Below the pieces are notes generated by a model. The model was not told the origin of the DNA, ran no database searches, and saw only the letters and a list, made by a program, of their open reading frames with translations. From positions 29,765,301-29,829,300 of the forward strand of contig NC_087066.1 in assembly GCF_963678635.1 (NCBI RefSeq): a stretch of 64,000 nucleotides of DNA, given 5' to 3'. Numbering within the stretch: position 1 is the stretch's first letter; every line of letters begins with the position of its first letter. This stretch comes from Symsagittifera roscoffensis. Its lineage: Eukaryota; Xenacoelomorpha; Acoela; Convolutidae. The translations under genes were made by a program, and so were the position numbers. This document shows, piece after piece, positions 24,594-36,400 of the stretch.

Positions 24594-24801
24594 CGAGATG
24601 TCCTGCACTTGGATCTCTTCAACACTCCCCCTTCCCTCTGTCTCTAAGTCCTTACTTTTGATTGAAAAATCATCATTTTATTCAACATTCTAGCATGCTT
24701 TATCAATGAATTTAACTTCTATCAAAGATTTGAACACAGCTGAGGCGAAAAATTAAATCTGAAAACAGCAGTTTGTTATACGATAAACCATAGTATTTTG
24801 T

Positions 24802-24810
24802 TCTATATAA
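24802..24810 (+). promoter_or_regulatory. TATA box (TATATAAAG)
   Basis: A strong TATATAAAG lies about 65-72 bases upstream of the ATG at 24874. The MFS gene starts on the other strand at 24593, so the interval 24594-24873 would serve as a divergent promoter region. Confidence 0.5.
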
Positions 24811-24873
24811 AGGGTTTGGGTTTTGTAGAAAAGATTCGAGCCTCCAATCTATCTCCATCCCCGCCTCTCATAA

Positions 24874-25994
24874 ATGGATCCAGGCGTTCCGGAAGTCTTC
24901 GGGAGTTCTGCATGGGTTTCAGACTGTGTCTCGGCTCTTTGTTTTTCCCTTTGTCCAGAAAGGCCAATGAGTCATCAGACGGTCCACTGGTACCAAAATT
25001 TGACATTTTTAAACCAATCAGTGGTAAGTTGAATTTGTTTAGAATAGCAAGTGTATTATTGCTTTTTTCGGGAATTTTAATTTAACTGTAAACTATATTT
25101 TTTTGACGGCCGGAGAAATAAGTTCAAAATTTTCTTAGACGTCCTTTCAATAATTACAAAAATTGTCTGGTTTTACAGCAAAATTATGAACAGTTTAGGC
25201 AAAAATGCCCCACTTTGCGAACAAAAAGTCACAGAGTAAGTTGATCTTAGAGTATCATACGACACTTCGGAATGTGATGATATAAGATTAAGCTTGTGTG
25301 AAAGTGTTATATCAAACTATATAATTTGCTAATGAAATACAACATGTGATAGCATTAACCAAAATGGGTTCAACGTCCAATGTTAGAAATAAAATCTGGT
25401 ATTGAGCCTAGCACAATACATCTGATATCTCATAAAAGATTCGATTGTTGACCAAGTAGCAACCCTGACTAAGAACTCGCAAAGTGACATTTATCCTCTC
25501 TGTCAATTCTTTCAAATGAGTTCTCAAACGAGTCCTGACGTTTGAAGTACACGAACGTTTAAAATTTGAATCAAGGTTTGTTTTGGTTCGATTAAATTAC
25601 TAAAAAGTGGCAATTTTTAAATTAGCGAAAGGTATCAGTTGTTTATTTGAGCTTTTACAAAAAAGTAAGACAATGATTGACACTCAAGATTGTTTGACAC
25701 TATCTGAGCAAACTAAAGAGCGCGTAACTCAGTTCTCGTATTCAGATCACTTATTCAACGAAGAACCTTGGTTTGTACTTCAAAACATAATCAATGTTCT
25801 TAAACCTTCTCAATGTTGGCGAACTTTAAACAAAACTTGATAGCCTTGATAATTTTTTAACCGTTTTTCTTTACAACGGTTTTATCGAATTTTTTAGGCT
25901 CACTATTTTCATTTTTTCATTTCAGCATTTTTTTCAGCCTAGTATTCTTGTTGAAAAACTATTGCAAACATTTATCAGAAGGAGTGACAGGTGA
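24874..25994 (+). CDS. Small spliced gene, unidentified (three exons proposed)
   Basis: Exon 1 (24874-25023) starts MDPGVPEVFG, is 50 codons long, and ends at a consensus GTAAGT donor. Exon 2 (25179-25235, 57 nt) has a tttacag acceptor and a second GTAAGT donor and reads QNYEQFRQKCPTLRTKSHR. Exon 3 (25938-25994) follows a tttttttcag acceptor and reads PSILVEKLLQTFIRRSDR, then a stop. All junctions are phase 0, giving 87 residues rich in basic side chains at the C terminus. No family is recognised. Exon 1 lies in a GC-richer patch that is also open on the minus strand (24803-25006), so the strand is not certain, but the TATA box and the splice signals favour plus. An extra exon starting at 25628 is possible. 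The gene is divergent from the MFS transporter. Confidence 0.4.
25607..25840 (+). other. Open frame in the second intron of the small gene; possible exon
   Basis: The frame contains a plausible hydrophilic segment (TMIDTQDCLTLSEQTKERV ... EEPWFVLQNIINVL) and a fair acceptor (aaattag) just inside its start. Its phase does not match the upstream exon 2. It may be an alternative exon, part of another gene, or chance. Confidence 0.2.
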
Positions 25995-26100
25995 TCTAAG
26001 ACGTAAGCAACTGAGAAGTCACTAAGAATTGGAATTATTTTATCATTTTTGTGTAAGACTACCATTTTAGACATTACGAAGAGGCTAGCAAAATTGCTGA

Positions 26101-26400
26101 GATAAATTAATTCTTCTCTGGCTGAAACTATCAAAAAGTTTCAGCCAGAGAAGAACTAATTTAACTCAGCAAACAAATGCTCTAAGTTCTACTTCTAGAT
26201 TCTCAGCCTCGCAATAAAACCAGTATACACTAGATCTATTGAGACTAAGAAATAAAGAAATAGAATTAGGAGTTGTATTAGACTAAGAAGTTGCACGAAC
26301 CTATCCGGCCGAAAATAAGATAGCGCGACGAACAGACAGTGCACCTGATCCGAAATTACTCTATGAGAAAGCCACATCGGACTTAATCTCATCTGGTGAT
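26101..26400 (-). repeat. Dispersed 300-bp repeat with terminal hairpin, copy 1 (reverse)
   Basis: On the minus strand this reads 'ctcatagagtaatttcgga', 'gctatcttattttcggccgg', 'tcgtgcaacttcttagtcta', 'ctcaatagatctag(t)gtatactgg', ending in a perfect 18-bp hairpin (26111-26155). The same order is found on the plus strand at 41330-41640. A small second hairpin (CTCATCTG/CAGATGAG) lies at about 26391-26413. No coding capacity. It could be a solo LTR, a Helitron-like end, or another non-autonomous element. Confidence 0.75.
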
Positions 26401-29400
26401 TTCAGATGAGTTTCGAACAGACCTCTACTAATTTAGATTTAGAAAAACAAAAATTTAGGCAAACAAGATTAAAAACGCCAAAGAAAAAATGAAAAATCAA
26501 ATTAATCATTTAATTAGCTTATTTCCACGTCTCAAAGAATCAAATCAAATCATACGAATGGCAAAAGTGAAACCAGTTTAAAATCACAACGAATGACCAA
26601 TTATCTACACCGTGAAACGAAGAAATAGAATACCGCGACTATTTCTCTACACAGCCATTTATGCAGTTCTTTTTCACTCATTGATATAAATCGCGATATT
26701 TGAGCAGTCAATTTATTTACAAAGCTGTAAAATTTGCAACGATATATAGTGAGTACGTATATTATCAGTCGACTATAATCCTGCTATCTATCTCAAAACT
26801 TTCAAATCTGCAGTAATTTTCAAAAAACCTTCTATAAATTCATATTTATTGAGTAAACAAAATGCAAAAATAAGTTGTTCTCCTTCATCCTAAAAAAACA
26901 AGAAGAAAAAATATAATTAACCTCATTTAAATCGAAATCCTACACTTTTCTTCGAAAATTCAACTTTGCTTAAAAATTTTTCAAGGACTTGTTTAAATTT
27001 TTTGAACCTAAAGCATTTCCCTGATTAGATCATCAGGGCTACCCTGGCTCTTTAAAGCTTTAACCTAATTTTAAAACATAAAATTTCATCTATAACTTAA
27101 TCTTATATCCATCTAAAAGTTTGATCATCAAGGCTTTCCTTCGATCAAAATTTTTTTTCTATTTTACTCAACCTGTTTTTAAGTAGTATTCAACGACCAA
27201 AAACTTCGATCATTTTCCAACCCCTAACAACGGTCCAGGATTTTTTGATATTTTTCGAAAACTAACTATTCCACTTAAGAGAAACAGTGAAGAACTCCAG
27301 TTACTCATCCTTCACTTGAGCTCTACCTCCTAATTGACCCAGGCCTAGAACACACATTAAATTTATTAAGATTTAAAATAGTATCTTCTTGTGTTCTAAT
27401 TAAACCTGAGCCTTGTAGATTTCTTTTTTATTCTCCAACCCTTGATTCCAAATGAAACCAAGATTAAGCTTAACTTAGAACTACATTTGAGAGCAATACA
27501 AAATCATTCAACGAGTAGATAAACTTTCTCCACAACCCATGACAACCACGACAGTCAATCTCGAGGATTAATATAACCTCACAAAAACCGTAGGAACTAA
27601 CAGTTTAGGAAAAAACAAAATTGACAACCGGATTTTGCGTCAATCAATTTGACACTTATGTCAAGAGATAAATTGAAAAAAAAAAACAAACGATAACAAT
27701 TCATGTTTGCTTAATCAAATCAGCACGATGCGTTTTCATAATTACCCCGCACAAAAAAATTAGGATATATAAGATCAAAAAAGCAAACAAAAAAAGAGAG
27801 CAAAAATATCAAAGCAAAAAAATTAAATCAACACTGTTTCGGAATCTCAATCAACAACAATTCGAAAACTTCAAAACCTCAAAAACTCAATACAGGACAA
27901 ATATATCAAAATAGATAATCAAAGATATTTTTCGGATTCAGATGCAACAACTGCATCATCCACAGAAAGCAAACGCAGATTTAAAACTACTATATTCGTA
28001 AGTCAGTAAGGTTGTACAATTGGAGTGAACCAATTAGACATTCTGTAAGTTACACATTAACCGTAATACTGCACCGTACCCACACCCTATGGATTATAAA
28101 TAAAGATCAAAACACAATGAAATTCATCAAAAAGACGCAAAGAAGTCACTATAAAGACAGAATATTCATTCACAATTAAGTTCATGTTTTACCCCAGCTT
28201 CAGATCTAAAAGTAGAAGCATTTGTTTTAAAACCAAATTTTACAATACAAAAAGGAATCTCAAAATAGTTACAACTTATTTGAAAAAGACCATACCAAAT
28301 AATCGGAAAACCCACAGATATAACTTACAAAATATTTGATCAAACTATAAAGGATATTACACAACATAAAAATAACCTTTTACCATTTTACCCCAAATTT
28401 TTCGCCCTTCGCGAACTATCACAATTATATTTTTTACAGGACTACACATTGTTGAAACACCACAAAACAATATTGAATCACAAATATCAGGAAACCCAGA
28501 TGCAATTCCCCAGCCCCTCTCCACAAACAAAAATTAAATCAGGAAAAACTTTTTAATCATCAGCTACTAAACAGAAAAGAAGCGTAAATTACAAGAAGAA
28601 ATTATACCGCTCGAAATAAAAAAAATCACAACAACGTTAATCATCTCGACCAAGAAAAAAAATGTAAAATTTTTCTCCTCAATCAAAAATTTTAAGAAAT
28701 ACAACCCTATTTTGTTTTCAAAGCATTAAAATAAACTACTGATTAGAAAGACAAAAAACAGACATTTTTCAATGTTCTATTTTTATAATTTTTGTACTTC
28801 TTTTTCTCAAAAACAGTTATAAAAAATCGACCAATCATGTCACTCGTTTTCATCTCAATCTTTCTTCAACGCCACTGCTATTTTTAGCTGATTTAAGTTT
28901 TACTTGAACTAGATCTATAACTCCAACTCAGAGACTTTTGATATAAGCAATACCCTTAAATTTGACAACTTATATAAATATCATATTCAAGTTTCAACAC
29001 CACCGATCAATCAATTCAGAAATCAAAAATATTGATAAACTAACCCCCAAAAACACCAAAAACAAAATAAGAAGTTAACCTACAGTAAAATTTTTATCTG
29101 ATTTTTCAATCTAAAACCAATCTTCTTCCTAAAAACCCGTAATCACTCCATAAAAAAAGAATCAGAATTTTTATGCCCCAAACTCTAGATTTTTTCATAT
29201 CCAACCTCTTTTTCAAAAATTAAAAAACAATCAAAAAAATTTCGAGAAGCAAATATTTTTTCAAATGCTCACTTTAAATTCAATCAAACCAATTCTTTAA
29301 CCTATACTTTTCAAATTTTTCTCAACCTTCAAAGAAACTTTGATATTTTGCATTTTTTAAACGATTTCTTAGAACTCATAAAAACCACCTTTTTGGTTTT

Positions 29401-30110
29401 TCTCTACAATTATTAATTTTCTATTCCCTAATCTTGACCTACCAATCTCTTTCCCAAAACCATAGACTACCTAACCGTTTATGAAGATTACTATCTTTTC
29501 TTCTAAATGATACGACCTCTCCTAAATAATAAAGAACTTTTCACACGTTTAATAATTCTTCTAGCATTGGTAGCTTCCCTCATCCTGACGATTCACAAAT
29601 GAATCAAAAAGGCAATAATTGTCTTCGTAATAGCAGTAGTAATACTTATAATTTTTGTAAAAGAATATTATCAAGACACAAGTTTTCATCAGTTGAGTAT
29701 GAAATGAAAAATCAAAGTTGCTGACCAAACACCAATAAAAGACTCTCCACTTACCAACCAATCCTGAAATCCCCAGTCAACACCTACAAAAACACCCAAA
29801 AACTCAAATACCTTTGAAAAAAGGCCTGCACCTTTATCAGAACCATTGAAACCAGTCTTTCGCCACGCACCCACAATACGAACTACAATACGAACCAACC
29901 TAAAATATTCACTCATCAATAGAACAAGATCTAAATTAAACAAGATATCAAAGTCAAAATCAAAATTCAAATACCACCAGATACAGACAAGTAATTCATT
30001 CATGACGAAATAGAAACCCAACAATACTAAGAGTTCTTTTCAATATACCTCCATCTTCTATTTCTACCCCTCTAGAATTTTTAAGTACCCCATTCAAAGC
30101 ACTCCCTCAC
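26401..30110. other. Strand-asymmetric block, C-rich and G-poor on plus; no gene seen
   Basis: About 3.7 kb of AT-rich DNA in which C clearly outnumbers G on the plus strand. Counted rows give 15 C to 2 G (29101-29160), 17 to 4 (28501-28560), 13 to 4 (28981-29040) and 14 to 6 (29461-29520). Flanking DNA is roughly balanced. No exon, repeat copy or domain was recognised. A minus-strand frame at 29689-30024 is hydrophobic and open, but has no recognisable family. The block ends at the TATG microsatellite. Confidence 0.55.
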
Positions 30111-30117
30111 CTATTTT

Positions 30118-30563
30118 ATGTATTTATGTCTGTATGTAAGCATGTAGGTATGTATGTTTGTTTGTATGTACGTATGTATGTATGTATGTATGTATGTATG
30201 TATGTATGTATGTATGTATGTATGTATGTATGTATGTATGTATGTATGTATGTATGTATGTATGTATGTATGTATGTATGTATGTATGTATGTATGTATG
30301 TATGTATGTATGTATGTATGTATGTATGTATGTATGNNNNNNNNNNNNNNNNNNNNNNNNNNNNNNNNNNNNNNNNNNNNNNNNNNNNNNNNNNNNNNNN
30401 NNNNNNNNNNNNNNNNNNNNNNNNNNNNNNNNNNNNNNNNNNNNNNNNNNNNNNNNNNNNNNNNNNNNNNNNNNNNNNNNNNNNNNNNNNNNNNNNNNNN
30501 NNNNNNNNNNNNNNNNNNNNNNNNNNNNNNNNNNNNCATACATACATACATACATACATACAT
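30118..30563. repeat. TATG/CATA microsatellite spanning a 200-N assembly gap
   Basis: Left of the gap the plus strand is (TATG)n, pure from about 30170 to 30336 and imperfect from about 30118. Positions 30337-30536 are exactly 200 Ns, a nominal gap size. Right of the gap the sequence is (CATA)n, which is the reverse complement of the left repeat. Open frames through this region are repeat artefacts. Confidence 0.95.
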
Positions 30564-30574
30564 TACATATTCAG

Positions 30575-30830
30575 TCGAACAGACTGGAAGAAACTCAAAC
30601 AGAGTCGAACTTTGTTGTAAAGTCATTTTGTCGTTTTGTCGGTAGAACAAAGTCGGGTAGAACTGAATAATGTCGATTAAAGTCGAACAATATCTGGTGA
30701 AGTTGAACAAAGTCGAACAAGGCCCGATGAACCCGAACAATGTCGAGCAAAGTCTAACAGAACCAAATGTCAGGTACTTGAACAAAAGGTCAAATGTCCG
30801 GTATATGATTTGATTCAACAATTCCCAAAC
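30575..30830. repeat. Degenerate GTCGAACAA minisatellite
   Basis: GTCGAACAAAG, GTCGAACAAT, GTCGAACAAGG, GTCGAGCAAAG and similar phrases recur every 15-30 bases. Read on the minus strand they give TTCGACTTTGT, close to the unit of the arrays near 47.5 and 48.8 kb. Confidence 0.6.
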
Positions 30831-31064
30831 GGGTATTGTTCGATTCAAAAATGTAAAACGGACACTTTCAATTTTAAAACGGATACTTTAAAACGGACAA
30901 GCGAGATTCAAAAGCTTAAAACGTTAAAACGGCCAAACCTTGAGTCAAGCACCTTAGTCCGGGAACGATTGCTTTCTTTGTAAAGTTTCCGAGCTAGCTT
31001 TTGTGCTGTGATCAATTCATTTCATTTCATAATTTCCAAAGAAATCGGAAACAAGTTCTTTCAG

Positions 31065-31166
31065 ATGTCACCGCGCAACAAGGCAGTGACCGATGACGAC
31101 ACAATCCCTATTGGATGTCACATGCTTAAGATTGATGCTGAAAGTTCGAGGAAGACTTTCGATTGA
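31065..31166 (+). other. Possible terminal exon with polyadenylation signal, unidentified
   Basis: A GC-richer 34-codon stretch follows a good acceptor (gttctttcag) and starts ATG TCA CCG, reading MSPRNKAVTDDDTIPIGCHM and on to a TGA. AATAAA lies at 31203-31208, 37 bases beyond the stop. It looks like a last exon or a short processed gene copy. No upstream exon was established; a GTAAAG donor after 'gattgctttcttt' near 30982 is one candidate. Protein not recognised. Confidence 0.3.
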
Positions 31167-31619
31167 TTTGAACCAAGCAAACTGTCATGGCAACTCCACA
31201 ACAATAAAGACCGAGTTTTGTAATTCAAAATTCTAAAATTGAATTAAAATAGTTTAAAAAATTTAACAACATTTAAAAACTAAAGAGTTTAAAACAGACA
31301 AGTTCTATCTTTTCCACATTTAAATCGTTAGATCTAAATAAAACTATTTTCAAAAGTTATTCAAAAGAAATCCCTTTTCAAAAAATTGAAAACTTTATTT
31401 TTTTTTTACTAATTTAGAAATTTTTTCAGAAAATTATCCAAAGCGAGCACGTTTCACACGAAAATTTCAAAATGTATGGTTTGATTCTCAAAACAAAAAA
31501 AAGTCCATTGCTTGCAATAAAAAATATTTCTGATCAAAAAAATAAAAGTTATCAGAACTAAACCACGCCAAAGCATTCGTACTGTATATTCAATGTTGTC
31601 GTTTTACGATTGAAAGTTA

Positions 31620-32475
31620 GCCCAAAAACTAATTAGGTGATACTATGATTTTTCTATTAAATTTTGTTTCTCCGTTATAGCTCGAAATGATCGCATTGCT
31701 GTTCGTAACCAATTTTCTCAACGTAGCGCTGATTGAAAAAATTAACATCGAAGCTGACATTTAAAAACAATTCACTTTCTTCTACACCGCAAAAAGTTTT
31801 TGCAACATTTCATTGCCAAAACTTATAACCACCAAAAATTGTCGACATTTCTTTTCAGTTTCAAACGTTTTGTCAACAAACAACATTTTGCCTTCGGGCA
31901 TTAGCCTAAAAACTAATTAGATGATTTTGTGATTTTGTTTATTAAATAATGCTTCTCTTTTATAGCTCGAAATGATCACATTGCTGAAGACCATGGAGGT
32001 GTTCACTTTTTTGCTGATATTACCAGGACTTAGTTTTATAAGCTCAGCTCATAGTTGAGTACAGTAAGTGACATAACCAGCCCAAAATTAATTAATTTCG
32101 AGATAAATGGTTTTCTTGAGTGTCGATTTTTAAGCAGTTACGCCGAAAACCAAAATGTGTCATACTGTCGCGAACCCAAACCTTTTTTGAAGAACGCCTG
32201 AAAAATTTAACTGACTGAAAGATTGTGCAAAACAGTTAACAAAAGGCAGTTCGTTGCCAATTTATTTTTCCTGTGCTTCAATTTTCTCAGGGTGATGCTG
32301 ATTGAAGAAACTGATATCGAAGCTGACATTTACAAATAATTCATTTCTTCTACAACGCAAAAGCTTTTCTGAAAATTTCGTTGCCAAAACGAACTACCAC
32401 TAAAAAATTGGTTTTCCTTTTTTCTTTTTTCACTAGGGCAAACAATCTGTCAGCAAACAACCTTAGCGGGTTCAA
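31620..32475. repeat. Local tandem duplication
   Basis: 'tatagctcgaaatgatc(g/a)cattgctg' occurs near 31676 and 31962. 'gctgattgaa(a/g)aaa', 'atcgaagctgacattta', 'ttctaca(c/a)cgcaaaa' and 'cattgccaaaac' near 31722-31830 recur at 32298-32390. Two diverged units in direct order, noncoding. Confidence 0.65.
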
Positions 32476-33406
32476 AATCATTTGAAAACTAGAGTTGGCT
32501 CAATAGATTTGAATACTTCCGACTGTGTTTGCATAGAATGTCACTCCTAACCTTTTTTCTGCAAAAATCCTTCGTTTTAATGCCATTCTACGCAAAGAAC
32601 AAAGCGTAAACAAATCGATACCTTAAAATTTTCTATTTTTCTGATTATTTGATAAGAAAATTAGATGGGCATCAACAATAAGAAAATAAAAATGGAATCA
32701 GCAATCGTATCACGCGAAAAAAATGTTGGCTAGAAAAATCAACAGTTTTTATCAATTTTTTCTTAGGAAAATTTCAGAGTTTTTTTTCAGGATGTTTTTG
32801 TTTGAATTCGCGTATTCATTTTTTGAAACATAATCAGCATATTTTGCGCAGATTTGTAAAATAAAACAAAAAAGTGAAAAAAAAACGGATTTTTAAAATT
32901 TATTCTCTGTGTTTTGAAATATTCTTAGGCTATAGTGGTGAGATAGTTTTGTACAATTTGATTTGTTTCAAGAATGTGCGATCAAAAAGCACAAGCAAAA
33001 TGTTTGAAAAAATTTCATCAAAAAATTTTTTATAATTTGATGAGATTCAATCTACTCCAAGCAATGCTGTTTGGCATATACGTTGTTTCAAAAAAATTTA
33101 AGTTCTTGAATCAATTATTTGTTTTTTAAGAAATCCTCAATTTTTTTTGCTCCTAGCTATCAGCCGGTCGAAACATTTGTTTAATTTATCTTTTTAAACA
33201 TATACATATAGATAAAAACATATGCATAAAAAGAGCAAAATGTGCTATTAATTGGTTTGTTTTTATTTCCAAAAAAAATCATTTCAGTTTTCAGAAGGAT
33301 TTAAGTTATAAGTAGCAAATTTATTAGGCTATTAAAAAATAGATTTGTCCTTGCAGCTGTCACTATTACGAAATTGGGTTGCTTCATGACAATGAAACTA
33401 AATGAC

Positions 33407-33414
33407 TATAAAAA
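33407..33414 (+). promoter_or_regulatory. TATA box of secreted-protein gene A
   Basis: TATAAAAA lies 57 bases upstream of the ATG at 33464. The surrounding sequence (acTATAAAAATGAAA, and before it 'cagctgtc.ct..tac.aaa.tgggttgct') is conserved at 51241-51300 upstream of gene B, where the TATA-to-ATG distance is 55 bases. Confidence 0.65.
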
Positions 33415-33463
33415 TGAAAGTTAATTGGCGTTTTGTTATTTTCTACAAATTTCTATCTCAACA

Positions 33464-36400
33464 ATGATTATCTCAATAACTTGTTTAATATTCATAGTAG
33501 AGCTTGTCAGAGCCTCAACTATGGCAAAACCGATCGATGGTCAGTGCTTTTCTGATTTTCTATAACGTTTTTAAAACCAGAAACCAACCCTATCGAAACA
33601 AAGTTGCCACTTCAGCTTTGACTAGAAAAAGAGCGGCGCTCTTTTGTTATGGAAAAAGAGCGCCGCCTACGCCATTCAAGAGTACTAAGTGAATCCAATT
33701 TAGGACATCAACTCAGATTGTGATTTTTTGGGGTCAAAAATGCATCTGCAGCGCAAAAAAAAATATAATAATTGTTTTTGTAATTTTTGAGAACCATTAA
33801 ATTGGAAGCAGTTAAATCTTTAAAACATGATCTGGTACTTGATAATAAAGCTTCATAAAAGTTTTGCGGAAATTGTGCATCTACCCTTTTTGTGAATGTA
33901 CCCAGGGAAAGTAGTATTCAAACTCTTGTAAAAATTTGTAAGACCTTGTGTGATTAAATCTATTTTTTTAAGTAAAAAATTCATGAGAATCTAATGATAA
34001 CATGAATTTTGACGGCAAAAAATCTCAAAAATTGATTTGTGGTCAAAAAATCATTAATTGTAGCTATTATTTGAATAATTGTACAAAAACGTTTAAAAAA
34101 ACAAAGCTTGCTTGAAACTTTTTTCTATAACTTTTGGTGTTTGAGTGTTTTGATGTTATGCTAGTCTCTAGCAGATACATTGATGTTATGCTAGTCTCTA
34201 GAAGACACTTAAAATTTCATATCGGAGACTACGACTGGAAAACGTATCCCACAGACAGGCCGTGAGACATATGTAGAAAACTGCAGACTCATCGTCCTTC
34301 TGAACGATTTTCAAAGAAGGATTGACAAAGTCAATAGTTTTTAACAAATTTGAATGAGTTTCAAAAATATATACTTCTAAAACGTATTTTTTTTCTATAT
34401 ACAGAAAAAGACATCAATTGCAAAACCTATACGTCCTGTGGTTTTGCGCATTTATTATGTGGTTAAAAACTTATGAGCACATTTATTATGTGGTTAAAAG
34501 TTTTTCAAGATTTTAAATATTTAGAACTGCAGCAAGAAATTGTTACAGGAATCTTGTTAAATTGTTTGTACTGAATTGCAGCTCGGAAGAACTGAAAACC
34601 GTGTAAAATCTTTAAAGGTTTCTGTTTCTTTATCTTAAGACTACGTTATATTTTTTTGAAATACACTATAAACTGCTTTTACAAGATTTTGCACAAATAT
34701 AAAGGTGCAATATTTTTTGGAAATTTTTAGTTCCAATTTTCCAACAAATAAATCATTGACAAAGACGTATGAAAGAAAACATTTTACGTAGTTTGACAAA
34801 TTTCAACAAAAGTGTCTTCTCAAAACTGCGCACTTCATTCCAAAATTGTTTTGAATAAAAAATAATTATTTCATTTGCTAAAACTGACTTTCTTCGCAAC
34901 CGAACACAAATTTATTTAATCATAACAATTTAGAAGATAATTTGGTCGTTTAATTTTCTCGAACTGTATACAAGATTCATTTTATTGTTCCGACCATTCA
35001 AAAAATGGGGAGGAATTTTGTATTTGGGTGTGTTTTAGTTTATTTTCTTTATAACTTTCTTTCTTTTTTCTCTATTGCTTTCAAAACAAAATCAGGTATC
35101 ACAAAGAATTATGGGAATGGAACAACTGATACATCATTTTACAGCTATTTCAGTCGTGATTTGAGCGACATTAAAAATTCCCAAAAAATTGTCCCATTGT
35201 CGAGAAAAACAGTTTTAAAATTTTTGATTTCTAATCTAAACTCGAAGAAATAATGCAAGCGGGCAAGCTTACAATAGCCTAATTTTGCTTTTTAAGGTCG
35301 TGAAACTTTTTTGTACTCAAATAATATTGTATTTGAACTTTTTAGCGTCCTTCAGTTTTGTCAATGATTGATCTGGTAGATTAAGTCAATTTTTTGCCCG
35401 ACTTAAAAGTTTTAATGGTTGAGGATAAGCAACCCCATTTTTAAAAAAAAGACTCCAAAAAATTATAACATTTCCAAAAATAGTCGCAAAAACTCAAACG
35501 AACAACTCTTTAAAAGTAAACATTTAACTCAAAATGCGGCCCTTGCGGGCAGCTATTTTTGATCGAGTTGCTTGAGAGGTTGACTACAGGGTTTCTTCAG
35601 GGATTTAGAGGTTGACTACCTTTTTCAGGTATTCGACCCCTGCCGACCCAAAGGTTCCCCCTTTGTAATAATTTGAGATATCAATTTTTAGCTGACGGAC
35701 CCTAAATTTGGTCTAAAAGAGCCTTCTGCACCAATATTTACTAATTTTGAGGGGAAGCGCGCACCAAAAAAAAAACGCGTGCTTCCCCTCAAAGTTGGTC
35801 AGAACTTCTAAAATGTGCCTGAAAGCTCTTTTTTGGCCTGTTTTTTCAAGATTTTGAAAGTTAGTTTTCAAAATTTTAAAAAAATCCCCCCTCGTGAAAA
35901 TCCTAGATCAACCCCTGATATACTGTGTTTTGAATCACTTGCGAATCAAAATTTAACTGATTGAGCTTTACTCTTATATTTCAATCAATTTCCTATATTT
36001 TTTGCTTTGATTTATTCCTTTTTGCGTAAAATCGGACTTCAATCTAAAAATCTTTCCCATTTCAATTGTCAAAAAAAATGCTATCATTAGAATTTCATTT
36101 CAAACTCAAACTGTTTCTATCTATGTAAGAATGTCGGTCTTTTAAGAATTTTTTTTACTATTTGAAGAGTGTGGGGTCATTGCTTGAAAAATGTATGAGT
36201 AAATTTTTTGTTTCAACCCAAAATCTTAAGAATCTCTAAAAATAATTGGAGGCTTACTTCGTTCTATGCTTCTATGATTACTTTTTTAGAAGCAGCTGAG
36301 GTGATTTCTGAGCGAGGTATCACCGATTTTCTGATGGATGTTGCTCGAGCTGTCGTAGGCGCAGGTGTAGATGCAGCTTCAGCTACTGCAAACGCCGTGA

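Noticed and set aside
24803-25006. Minus-strand open frame of 67 codons
   Set aside because: Hydrophilic and open, but it ends without a usable donor; the TATA box and GTAAGT donor favour the plus strand. Kept only as an alternative.
30111-30848. Long open frames with repeated YVCM or IHTY
   Set aside because: They are translations of the TATG microsatellite and of the N gap; no real protein is implied.
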